64,000 bases of DNA, taken from assembly GCF_013368755.1 (NCBI RefSeq), contig NC_049564.1:752001-816000 (forward strand). The letters run 5' to 3'. Source of the DNA: Talaromyces rugulosus (taxonomy: Eukaryota > Ascomycota > Eurotiomycetes > Eurotiales > Trichocomaceae). Position numbers and translations under genes: made by a program. The notes below the pieces were generated by a model. That model did not search any database. It was not told the DNA's origin and saw nothing but the letters and a program-made list of their open reading frames with translations. Positions 21,245-30,745 of the stretch are shown here, one piece after another; the stretch's first letter is position 1, and each line of letters begins with the position of its first letter.

Positions 21245-21683
21245 TTTCTGGCTGTCTGGGTACTGCGACTGAACTTTTGACGCATAATCACAAGCCGCGG
21301 ATGCAATCGAAGCTCATTTGCTGTGTCGTCACGTGACGCCTCGCACTGTTTACTTCTACGATGAACGATAAATAGAATAAATTGAAAGTGAGAGTACTTC
21401 ATTATGCAAATTTTCTTCTGGTATACTAATTCTATTCATTGTGTCCTGTCCGATCTTCAATGTTGGGGTTCCAATGCTGACATCGCACCCAGTACGCACT
21501 GGTATTACAATATAGCTCTCGGCTTCGAAATTATAGGATGGTACTCAATCAATTATTAGTATTACTGTTGGTACAAGTACAATATCAATATACACAAGGA
21601 CACTGGATCCAGCAGTCTCCACCAATTAAACTTCTAACGCACAGGAATAGCCATCCAGGTTTGGTCTAACAACTAACCCCTAC
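21245..21683. promoter_or_regulatory. cox11 promoter / 3' flank of the TMEM135-like gene
   Basis: 439 bp between two minus-strand genes. It contains the 10-bp palindrome GTCACGTGAC at 21328-21337, then AT-rich sequence. Confidence 0.55.
21328..21337. promoter_or_regulatory. GTCACGTGAC palindrome upstream of cox11
   Basis: Perfect 10-bp E-box palindrome, about 84 bp upstream of the cox11 start. Confidence 0.6.
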
Positions 21684-23441
21684 CTATCCAATCACTGATG
21701 ATAAGACACGGCCAAAAACGCCTCGAATCAACTCTGGCTGCTCTTGGGCGCAGGTGAGGATAACTGCCGTGCTAATTGCGAAGGTGACTTGTTCTCGTGA
21801 GAGATACTATTCCATATGTTAGCGTCCATTCTCAAGTATAATCCAATCAATGGTACAACGACATAACTATTGAGAAACCCAATAAAGAGATCGCAACTGT
21901 CACCGTCGCACAATGTCACATTGGTCTTTCGTTAGAAGCACAAGTACATACCTTTCGATCGTATCGCCGGGGCAGGAGAGTCGCCACAGCTCTTGGTGCT
22001 ACGAAGAATGCAATCTCCTGCCTTTTGGAGGTATTTTCCAGGAGGATGCTCCAGCCACAAGTGAAACACCCTGCGCCAACACAGAGGCCAGAGTCCCACA
22101 TCATCGGTGTTACGGTTTTGTGGTCGAAAATCTTGGGTCCGAGTCTCGTCCTAGCAAGACAGACGGAGTAGTAAAAAAGGCTGATGAAAAGGGCCAAGAA
22201 TGAGGATGACCGCATTGCATCCTTTACGGCCCGGGTGATGGCTTCTGCATGCGGTTTGGAGCGCATTCGCAGAAGCAACTGTAGCGGCAAATAAGTCAAG
22301 GCAGCGAATTTGAAGGCCCTCGCAAAGCGAGATATGGCGTGCCATTCGCAGCTTGTGCCGCATCCCATATGTACCATTTCGCAGGGTATCGGGGTGGTTT
22401 TAGCTGGGTCTCCCCAGACAGTTGGCCAGCCATAGTCCTTGCACATGGATTCGAGCAATGGTGCTTGGCCGGTGTCCTTTCCATACACAAACTCGCCCCT
22501 CCTTACTCGCCGCAGTGCTTCGATGAGCCTTTCGTCCACACTTGCAGCTTCTCCGATCCATTTCGCATAGGAACGAGGCAGTCTTTCAGGACAATAAAAC
22601 CACGCCCACATGACCACGGCTGCACTTCCGGCAAAGACACCAGAATCGGCAATTCGAGGAAGAAAAGATTCCAGACGAGAGATGCCCCCCCTTTGGGCCT
22701 TCCGTCGATGCGTCCATCTATTCCAAACCGAATAAGTGACGATGCTCGCTGCCCTGACAAAAGAAAACAAAGTAAGATCCAGAGTTCTTCCTGCTAGATC
22801 TGGACGCTTCTGTTCCGCTCGTCCGGCAGAGCCATTCAAATGATTACCGTTGTGTAACTCTGAAGCGGACGAATTGCCATTCATAGTAGTGTGGCCATTC
22901 ATAGTAGTATGGCTATTACGCTTCTTGTTTAACAAGTGGAATGCCACCCATGCCGAGATGAAGGCAGACAAAAATCGGAGTAGGCGAACCACTGTTTGTG
23001 ATGAACGAATAGCTTTCCCTGTAATCACTTTGCTACAGATTGAAGAGAGCTGAAAGCACAGGAGCGGCAACCACGTGGCGCCGCCCACGAGAATGGCGCA
23101 AGAAGTTGGGAATTTTGCCAGCCCCCAGCTGCTGAGGAGGATTCGGACAAGCTGTAATAGCACGCTGGATTAGAAGCCGCAAGGGAGTATTGGTGGATGT
23201 TAGGCCTGTGCTCACCTGCCTAAGCTTCTGACGGTGGTCGATATCCTTTTTGAACAGCGTCGTTGCCAATGTCAGCAACTTGGGTGTAGTCAGGGCCAGA
23301 TATGCCAATCCATAAGCCCGAAGCACGCTGCAATTGATTAGCTCGCCCTATCGGAACATAATTGCACACAACAACAATAAAACTTGGAACGTACGGCTTG
23401 ATGCTTTGGACACCCATGACCCTTCCCTGAAGAGGCGCCAT
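21684..23441 (-). CDS. TMEM135-like multi-pass membrane protein
   Basis: Four exons: 23395-23441, 23216-23327, 21952-23151, 21684-21806; 493 aa. The start MAPLQGRVMG is the first ATG in frame; the frame is open a little upstream without an ATG. Several hydrophobic segments alternate with loops, and a Cys-rich signature lies at about 310-325 (C310, C317, C321 in CEMVHMGCGTSCEWH), as in fungal relatives of TMEM135. In animals, TMEM135 affects mitochondria and peroxisomes; the fungal role is unknown. A hydrophilic loop repeats HTTMNG twice. The C-terminal exon (YLSREQVTFAISTAVILTC) was added by splicing 145 nt and restores the conserved end. Confidence 0.8.
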
Positions 23442-24817
23442 ATTGCCGGTTTCATAAAATACGCGGCATGCTACGAGAGACCATACAGCCACACGGTCAT
23501 GAAATAGACAAAGGGCGAGGACTGTTTAATAGAATGGGCGGGTAGGTGCTAATCAGGGATGCATGTGAAAGCGATGGTGGTTGTGTATCCTTAACAGCAC
23601 TAGTCAATCCAGGGGCTGCGGCTGCATAGAAGAAGGTTTGATCGATGCACTGGCGCGGACAGCAGATCGGCATCGATTCCGCCAAGGGGATGGAGTTGTC
23701 AAGACGTAAATAAAGGCGAAGATTAACTTTCTTGAAGTGTCAAGGCCTGCAGTCCACAAATAGACAAGCGTGGTGAGGTTTATGCAAGAAATTCGAGTCA
23801 AGGGTTATTTCCGCCGTGGAGGCCAATTATTGTTAGCTCTGCCTAGCTCGACCGATGCAATTCCACCGGAGCAGCCTCGGTTGCTCTGTTTGTCAATTGT
23901 CCGGCGTGTCTGGTTCCACTGACATGAATGGATCAGGGCCAGGGGCGATCGCTGCAATTGATCGGAAGAAAATAAAGAAATGTCGCGGGGAGCACGTGGT
24001 GTTGACTACCGGACAAGGAAGCTACAGGCAATGTGTACGTACACAGTCGCACATATGACTCCGTGACTCAGTCTCGCAACTTTCCTTCGCATTCACTGTC
24101 AGCCTCACATTGAAGAAACAACACAAAAACAAAATGACACTCTTAGCGCCAAGCAGGTCTCCTCGTGGTGGCCCGAGCCAGAAGGTGAGAAGAGGACGAA
24201 GCGACGTCACAGCACGCGACCTGCGGGATCCGACGACGACGGGAAAATTTTTGCATGTGATCCTTCCTTCCCTCTCTCTCTCCACCAAGCGCCGGACTCC
24301 ACTCGCTCTCCTCAAGTTCCATATCGACGCTTGAGTTCTGCGACGTATTCCGGCTGCCACCGTTCCTCCGACGCATCTCGTCTCTATTCTTCTTCATGCT
24401 CCGCTTCCATTGGCGCCCTTCTGCTGCTTTTGCCGACCCGTTATCGTCGTGTCGCGGCCGGAATCTCCCTTCCCCAGATCTTCCTCCCCGCGCTTTCGTC
24501 GCCTAGGCTGCGGTCAGCACGGCTTGTCGACTGCTGAATTGCGACACGCCTAGACAATCACTCTGGCAGCTTTTCTTTAGCAGTCTTGACAACCGGCAGA
24601 CTGCCCTCATTCGTTTACCTCTGCACCCATTCAGCGCGTTCGTCCGTACATGGCAACGGGCGTGTATGAAGAATTATACCTCGGCTTTCGTCTATCGTTC
24701 TCTGAATCCTCAACGCTACGCTGCAAAACAGACCTAAATAGCGGTGCATTCAAAGCTGCATTAGCAGGAGACTCGGAGCGTACTCGTACAATCTGAGCCG
24801 CGCTACATTTTCCCATC
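23442..24817. promoter_or_regulatory. divergent intergenic region, TMEM135-like / bHLH
   Basis: 1,376 bp between divergent starts. It includes CACGTG at 23993-23998 and a pyrimidine-rich stretch at about 24260-24480, suggesting a long 5' leader for the bHLH gene. Small frames inside show no family features. Confidence 0.5.
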
Positions 24818-26209
24818 ATGAATGTCACAGGCGCACAACCCCAAGCCCGGGAGGAGCCCTCGGGGAGTCCGCCTCTGCCAGGTCCATTTGGATGTGAGTT
24901 GTGGTCTGCTTCTAGCCTGGGGTATGCTGATCGATTCTTCGCAACAGACTCTTTTGGTGCGAATCAGGACACTCCATACGATCCCGGCCCAGCCCCTCCA
25001 CCTGGTCCTTCTCTTCTCGATGTCAGCGAGTCAAACATGCTCGATAATTTCTTTACCACCTTGAATACCGGTCAACTAGACATGGGGGATACTTGGTTCA
25101 ATGCCCTCTCTCAAGAGAAAGGAACGAATCCGTTTGGGCTTGACTGGGCAGACGAACTCCCGCCGACATTCGAGGGCTCTGCGACGTCTTTATCACAAGC
25201 TCCGGCACTACCATACAACAGCAATAATGGACCCAAAAGAACAAACAGTTTAATGGGCGGAATGGGCCCAGACTCGGATATCCTCGCTGCCGCCTCAATG
25301 CTATATGGAAATGGAATACATACCGCTTCTAATTTCGGCACGCACAACTTCTTTCCCGACAGTGCAATGCACGGGATTCCTCCTACATCTCAACATCAAC
25401 ATCAACATGCTTTAAAACAAGAGGAAGAGGACCGCCCACATCAACGACTGCTTCGGCCGCAGCATACTACATCCTTTAATCTCGAACAACCCACACCGGC
25501 AGATCCACGAACAACAACCAATGTCCGCACTCTCCGTTGGGGATCAGATGCCGGGTTTGTTGACCAGGGCTACCTTAGGCCACCAGAAATGCCAAATGTG
25601 GAGGAACAGACGAATAGCCTGCTCGATCACGTAACTGTGCTTCTCCCCGATGACTCGACGAGTGCAACCAATACCAGAGCAACAAGCCCTGCACGAAACC
25701 CTCCTGAAAATGCCAACGACTCGGGATGGGGTGTTACGGACGACAAAAACGCGTCTCACTTGCGTCAAGGCAGCCGCGATAAGACGGAGAGTAACTTGCC
25801 TCCGAGGAAACGGTTGAAAGCAAAGTCTCGGCCCGACGAAAATTCAGACGATACTGGCACCCCTCCAAGGATGAAGAGACCTAAGAGTTCGTCTGGCGGC
25901 AAGCAGAGGAGGGGTTCTAATGATCTATTGTCTCGAAAGCTCAGCAGTAAAGCTGCTCGGGAGAACTTGACAGAGGAGCAAAAGCGCACCAATCATATAT
26001 TATCAGAGCAGAAACGACGAAATCTCATCAAAACTGGCTTCGAAGACCTCTGCTCTCTTGTGCCCGAATTACGAGGAGGCGGATTCAGCAAGAGCGCTAT
26101 GCTTCTACAGGCTGCCGATTACCTTGACGAGGTTCTCCAGGGCAACGACGTGCTCAGGCAACAATTAAACCAACTCAAGGCAATGAATGGCTTCTTGATC
26201 CCACGCTAA
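24818..26209 (+). CDS. bHLH transcription factor with class-B-type basic region
   Basis: Two exons, 24818-24893 and 24948-26209, give 445 aa. The 54-nt intron (GTGAGT...CAACAG) is a multiple of three and stop-free, so the unspliced frame of 463 aa also stays open; a typical donor and a GCTGAT branch-like site favour splicing. The N-terminal two thirds is disordered, rich in Pro, Ser, Asn and acidic residues. The C-terminus (about 366-445) is a bHLH followed by a short leucine-rich helix. The basic region TNHILSEQKRR has H375, E379 and R383, the 5-9-13 pattern of bHLH proteins that read CACGTG. The orthologue name is unknown to me. Confidence 0.88.
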   Translation: MNVTGAQPQAREEPSGSPPLPGPFGCELWSASSLGYADRFFATDSFGANQDTPYDPGPAPPPGPSLLDVSESNMLDNFFTTLNTGQLDMGDTWFNALSQEKGTNPFGLDWADELPPTFEGSATSLSQAPALPYNSNNGPKRTNSLMGGMGPDSDILAAASMLYGNGIHTASNFGTHNFFPDSAMHGIPPTSQHQHQHALKQEEEDRPHQRLLRPQHTTSFNLEQPTPADPRTTTNVRTLRWGSDAGFVDQGYLRPPEMPNVEEQTNSLLDHVTVLLPDDSTSATNTRATSPARNPPENANDSGWGVTDDKNASHLRQGSRDKTESNLPPRKRLKAKSRPDENSDDTGTPPRMKRPKSSSGGKQRRGSNDLLSRKLSSKAARENLTEEQKRTNHILSEQKRRNLIKTGFEDLCSLVPELRGGGFSKSAMLLQAADYLDEVLQGNDVLRQQLNQLKAMNGFLIPR

Positions 26210-26578
26210 TCGCCGTTACTCTCTTTTCGCATCTTTTTCTATTCTATTGTGGCGTGGCACACTTTTTATCCCAGACGGACGTGAACACCACCACCCCGTC
26301 TTGGAAGCATCTGGATTGGTTCTCACTCGAATTTACGATACCCCGCACAGTTTATTGGGAATAAGGAGCATTGGCATGGATGTCCGCATTTGAGGAGAGC
26401 AAAAAGGCGGGCGGACTTTGGAAAGCAACCAAAAAATTGAGAGCCTGGAAGCTTTTTAAAGAGCGTTGCATGTACAGTTCCTGATGCAGTGTAAATAGCG
26501 CTGTGATGACCTCTGAACATAGTTATGAGTAATGTTATATCATGAAGTTTGAAGATTTTACAATTGACGTAAGTATAT

Positions 26579-26594
26579 AGTTAACTAGTTAACT
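26579..26594. repeat. 16-bp perfect palindrome
   Basis: AGTTAACTAGTTAACT reads the same on both strands; it is built of two GTTAAC hexamers. It sits 243 bp upstream of the CENP-Q-like start. Function unknown. Confidence 0.8.
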
Positions 26595-26810
26595 GGTAAG
26601 TTTAGTGGTAGCACAGTATTGTAATGGACGCTGGGTGGGGCCAGCCAGAGAGCTCCGATAAACAATCCGAAGAGCCTCCACGGTCCACCTAACATTGAGC
26701 TTGCACGTCACTCGCAATTCAGATAACGTCGCTTCCCCATACAACTATCTACGCAACTTCTCAGGGCATCACAACCAGCCGCATATTAACTCTCACAAAC
26801 ATCTTCCCAC

Positions 26811-26825
26811 ACGCGTTCCAACGCG
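26811..26825. promoter_or_regulatory. MluI-box pair upstream of the CENP-Q-like gene
   Basis: ACGCGT at 26811-26816 and ACGCG at 26821-26825, 12-26 bp before the start codon, so possibly within the 5' UTR. Confidence 0.5.
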
Positions 26826-26836
26826 CTCGATAAACA

Positions 26837-27873
26837 ATGGCAAAGCGATCCCGCGTTGAGGAGAACGAAGACGATACAACCACAACAACAACATCATCGA
26901 AACGAAGCACGAAACGATTCGCATCACTCAAGCCACGGACTCAAAATGTTTCAAAGCGCACAATCAAGGCAAAATGGTCGAATCTGCCCGACGCAGCGCA
27001 GGAGAAAGTGCGCGCGATGTTTCGGACATTGGAGCGGCCGGTGATTGTGCTTCAACGCGATGAACGAAAGCGCGTTGAGGCGCAGACGGCGCTGGGCTCT
27101 GTGGTGAAAACGTATGTTGGCATCAAAGCAAAAAAAAAAAGGGAAGAAAAGAAAAAGAGATTGAAATGCTAACGTGCCACTAGTCTTGAACGTCGTCTAC
27201 CTCGAATGCCGTTCCCGCCGATGACCAAAGATGCGACTTTTGACTACGAAGCTACATTGAACGAACATGTATGTTGTACAAGATGGGATTTAGAAGAGTA
27301 ATACTGATTAATACAGCGCCTCCTAGATGCCCAGCTGTCGACAGCAACGAATACAACCGATATCCTAAAAATGGAAATCGAAAAAGAAGAGGCCCTTCTC
27401 GCCCAAGAAACGAAATACGTCGATGAGATGGAGAAGAATGCGAAAAAGGCCGAAGCTGAACGACGGCGGCAGATGAAAAATGTATTTATTCCCTGGATTC
27501 TGTTTCTTTTGTGGTAGAGGGTTATAGTTCCTTGCCTGATTTTTTACTTTTAGGAGCATCCCGTTCTGCGACATATTGATCATCAACCACAGCACTCAAA
27601 TGAGGCATTGACGGCGCCGTTTATCGTCGTTGACGGCGCGCAGGATCAATCTGCGCTTTGCGAGGTATTTACCTTTGTTCTGGTTGCATTGCTTGCCAAT
27701 TCTTGCTAACGAAATCATAGATTGAACCCGACTCGGAGCTTCGGTCATTGATTACACAGCTGAACGGGCATCTTAGTTCGATGAGAAACAACCTTGGACC
27801 TCTGGTGGAACTCCGAGAAGCGATCACTGAAGCGCAATCGTCTCTTGATGTTCTCTTCATTCCAGCCGATTGA
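26837..27873 (+). CDS. CENP-Q-like inner kinetochore protein (Okp1/Fta7 type)
   Basis: Five exons: 26837-27111, 27184-27268, 27317-27481, 27554-27664, 27721-27873; 262 aa. The basic Thr/Ser-rich N-terminus is followed by the CENP-Q core starting near KRTIKAKWSNLPDAAQEKVRAM, a coiled coil rich in Glu/Lys (EIEKEEALLAQETKYVDEME), and a C-terminal helical segment ending LDVLFIPAD. By family, CENP-Q pairs with CENP-U in the COMA/CCAN complex at centromeric chromatin. The match rests on the core layout and coiled coil and was not checked by search. Confidence 0.7.
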
Positions 27874-28505
27874 GCACTCGCTTTACAGGAATCTAGAGAA
27901 AGTCACCAATGAAAAGAGCAAGCATCTTCTCTCCCGTCCTGATACCTATCGTCCCACCACCGGATAATGATACGCGCGTCAGGACAGCTACCAAAGCCTA
28001 CCAGACGGATATGCAGATACATCAGAATATAGTTCTGCCTGGACAATAGGCATAGGCATACGACAGTCTCATCAGACTCACGAGCCAACTATATTACGCA
28101 GGCCATGCTGAGTATATAGACGGAAACAACCCAGCAAACAATAGCGTTGCATTGAAGACAATAAATAATACATGAATAACACCTCAAGCACACTTCACCT
28201 GTTTGGATAATAATAATAAAGTAGAGCTGTTCCTGTATTCGCCGAAACGGGGCATCGAAAGCAACCCGATTGGGCGGCGGCCGGATGTGCGGGGGAGCGA
28301 AATGACGAGCCGGTCGGCATCGAAGTTCCCTCACAACCATGACAGCCTCGTTTCGCAAGACTCTACGGGGAATTGGTTCCAGCATTTATGACACCTCACG
28401 CCCGTCGCGACTGTGATTGCTTCTCTCTATCGCTAGCTACCCCATCCCAACTGGCTTTGCTTCCTACTCGCTCTTCTCCTGCCCGAGGTTAAGCGTCCAG
28501 GCATC
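27874..28505. promoter_or_regulatory. intergenic, CENP-Q 3' flank and acuM promoter
   Basis: 632 bp between tandem plus-strand genes. No gene seen; the last 120 bp are CT-rich, fitting an acuM 5' UTR. Confidence 0.5.
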
Positions 28506-30403
28506 ATGCCAGGCAACGAATCGTCTGCCTCGACAGACAATAGCATCAATATCAAAGCAGCCCCGGACAGTTCCTTGCATTTGCGAGACGCAAGCTCCAA
28601 CAGCAGCGACCAAACACCATCTGTTGCCAAGGCGGACACAAACGGCCAGGCGCATGCCTCGCCGAAGAAGCGTCGCAAAGTGAACCATGGTATGTGGCTA
28701 AGGGATCTCTGTGTAACAGAGCAGATAAGAGAGTATGTGTTTGATGCTGATTGTTTTCTGGGTAAAAACAGCGTGCGTGTACTGCAGGCGCTCGGTAGGT
28801 TGCTTCTCTTTATTCTTCACCACTGCGTTTTCGAAATCAATTAAAGCTAACATTTTGTCTTTTTGTGAATCGCAGCACATGACGTGCGATTCGGTATGTC
28901 TGCATGAATACCCAAAAAATTGCCAGTTGCTAATTGCAACAGGAACGACCGTGTACGCGGTGCATCAAGCGCAATATCGGTCATCTCTGCCATGACGAGC
29001 CCCGTGAACCCACTAAGAAAGGCCGCAACGAACATGAGGAAGAGGGCGCCGCTACAAGTGACTTTGGGGCGTCTCACGGTATGTCCAATATTGGAAGACA
29101 GCCGATGCTCTCGGACTCTCCGCTCAGCATTCGCCCATCCACTATAGACCCGTCCCAAACCGTGCAGCCTTCCTCGATTTCCAACCCTGCCGGACCGACT
29201 TTGGACGCAACTCCCCAACAGAGTAAGCCACTTGATATATCTCTTAATAAAGAACAACTGCTCATCTTTGTATAGTGTTTAGCTACGGAGAATGGCCCGT
29301 GAACGGACAGAGCCAGTTCCAGGATATGCATACATTCCACCCGTCTTATATGTTTAACGCTCCCGAAGTCACCGATGAATACAATCTACTAGGCGACTTT
29401 CTGAGTAACAGCTTACTGGATGACAATGCCATGTACGGAAACGACGAGCTTCAGGGTCTATACTCGGATTCTTCCTTGATCAACATGAGCACAAATTTAG
29501 CTGGGAACAACCAGGCGTTTAACCAACAACAAAAGCTGGCTCAGCTAGCGCCGACTCAGAATATGAATGCGCAAAGTTCCGTGCAAGGGCCCAGCTCTAC
29601 GATTCAAAATGACAAAGCTCGTGAAAAATACTACATGACCGCGGCCGATCCATCGGGCATGGATCCACCCGAGGAACGAATGAACAAGCTGCTCAAAGCT
29701 AAATATGAAGCCGGCATGTTGAGGCCATTCAACTACGTCAAGGGCTACGCAAGGCTGAACCAATACATGGAGCAACATATGCAGCCAGCATTGCGGCACA
29801 AAATACTTCGCCAGCTTGACAAATTCCGTCCCAAATTCCGTGAACGCATGCAGAGCCTGACCGATATCGAACTAGTGCTTTCTGAAATGTGGTTCGAGCG
29901 CAGTCTGATGGAATACGACCGTGTTTTTGCCAGTATGGCGATTCCTGCTTGCTGCTGGCGGCGAACGGGGGAGATATTCCGTGGCAACAAAGAGATGGCA
30001 GAGCTGATCAACGTCCCTATTGAGAATTTGAGAGATGTAAGATATCTGCATTCGCCCTGTAACCAGAAAACACCCATGCTAATAATTTCTTTTTCACTTT
30101 CTGCAGGGCAAGCTAGCTCTGCACCAGATCATCACTGAGGACCAGCTAGTTAGCTACTGGGAGAAATTTGGAGCCATCGCCTTTGACGGTACTCAAAAGG
30201 CTATGCTTACTAGTTGTACTCTAAAGAGCCCTGACGACGATGACTCGACAAAAGGAATTCCCTGCTGTTTCTCCTTCACCATCCGTCGTGATCCAAATGC
30301 CATGTAGGTGCCTGCCTTGGTTCGACTGTGTCGATCTCTGCTAACATGAATCAGCCCGGCTCTCATTGTGGGAAATTTCCTTCCCTCTCAAAGACGCCCT
30401 TGA
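28506..30403 (+). CDS. acuM: Zn2Cys6 regulator of gluconeogenesis, AcuM/Rds2 family
   Basis: Seven exons: 28506-28689, 28772-28794, 28876-28893, 28943-29222, 29276-30036, 30107-30303, 30355-30403; 503 aa. The zinc cluster (C63, C66, C73, C79, C82, C91) is spelled by exons 2-4, two of them only 23 and 18 nt; its text ACVYCRRSHMTCDS and RCIKRNIGHLC is the AcuM/Rds2 signature. A Gln/Asn-rich middle precedes the conserved block YYMTAADPSGMDPPEERM and a PAS-like C-terminus (RRTGEIFRGNKEM, CCFSFTIRRDPNAIPALIVG). By family, it activates gluconeogenic and mitochondrial carbon genes, together with AcuK in aspergilli. Confidence 0.93.
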
Positions 30404-30745
30404 GGCTGCTCTTGGTGTGATATGCGTACATAGAATGGGTCTGTTGGGATTTACCTGGCGTTTTGGATATCAATACCACGGAGCCCTAGTTGAATTGAAA
30501 GCAAGTTTTGTATTTTTTTTGGAAAGCGTCAAGGTTGACACGGTCTATAAAAGTTGGTACATATCGGTTTACATAGTTGGTCAATGTCAATATCCCAGCC
30601 CGCCTGCTGGCAGCGGCAAAGCTCGTTCCTTCCTATTTCGGCTTCGGCCCTCCAACTACTTTCTTCTCCGACGTTACGTTCTCCATCACTTCTTCATACT
30701 GTAATTCTCCCATTACATGCAACATTCAATCACTGTATTGTCGCT
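30404..30745. promoter_or_regulatory. intergenic, acuM 3' flank and zip4 promoter
   Basis: 342 bp between tandem plus-strand genes. No gene seen. Confidence 0.5.

Larger units (their letters stand above)
26210..26836. promoter_or_regulatory. intergenic, bHLH 3' flank and CENP-Q promoter
   Basis: 627 bp between tandem plus-strand genes. It holds a 16-bp perfect palindrome at 26579-26594 and two ACGCG cores at 26811-26825 immediately before the CENP-Q-like ATG. Confidence 0.55.
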
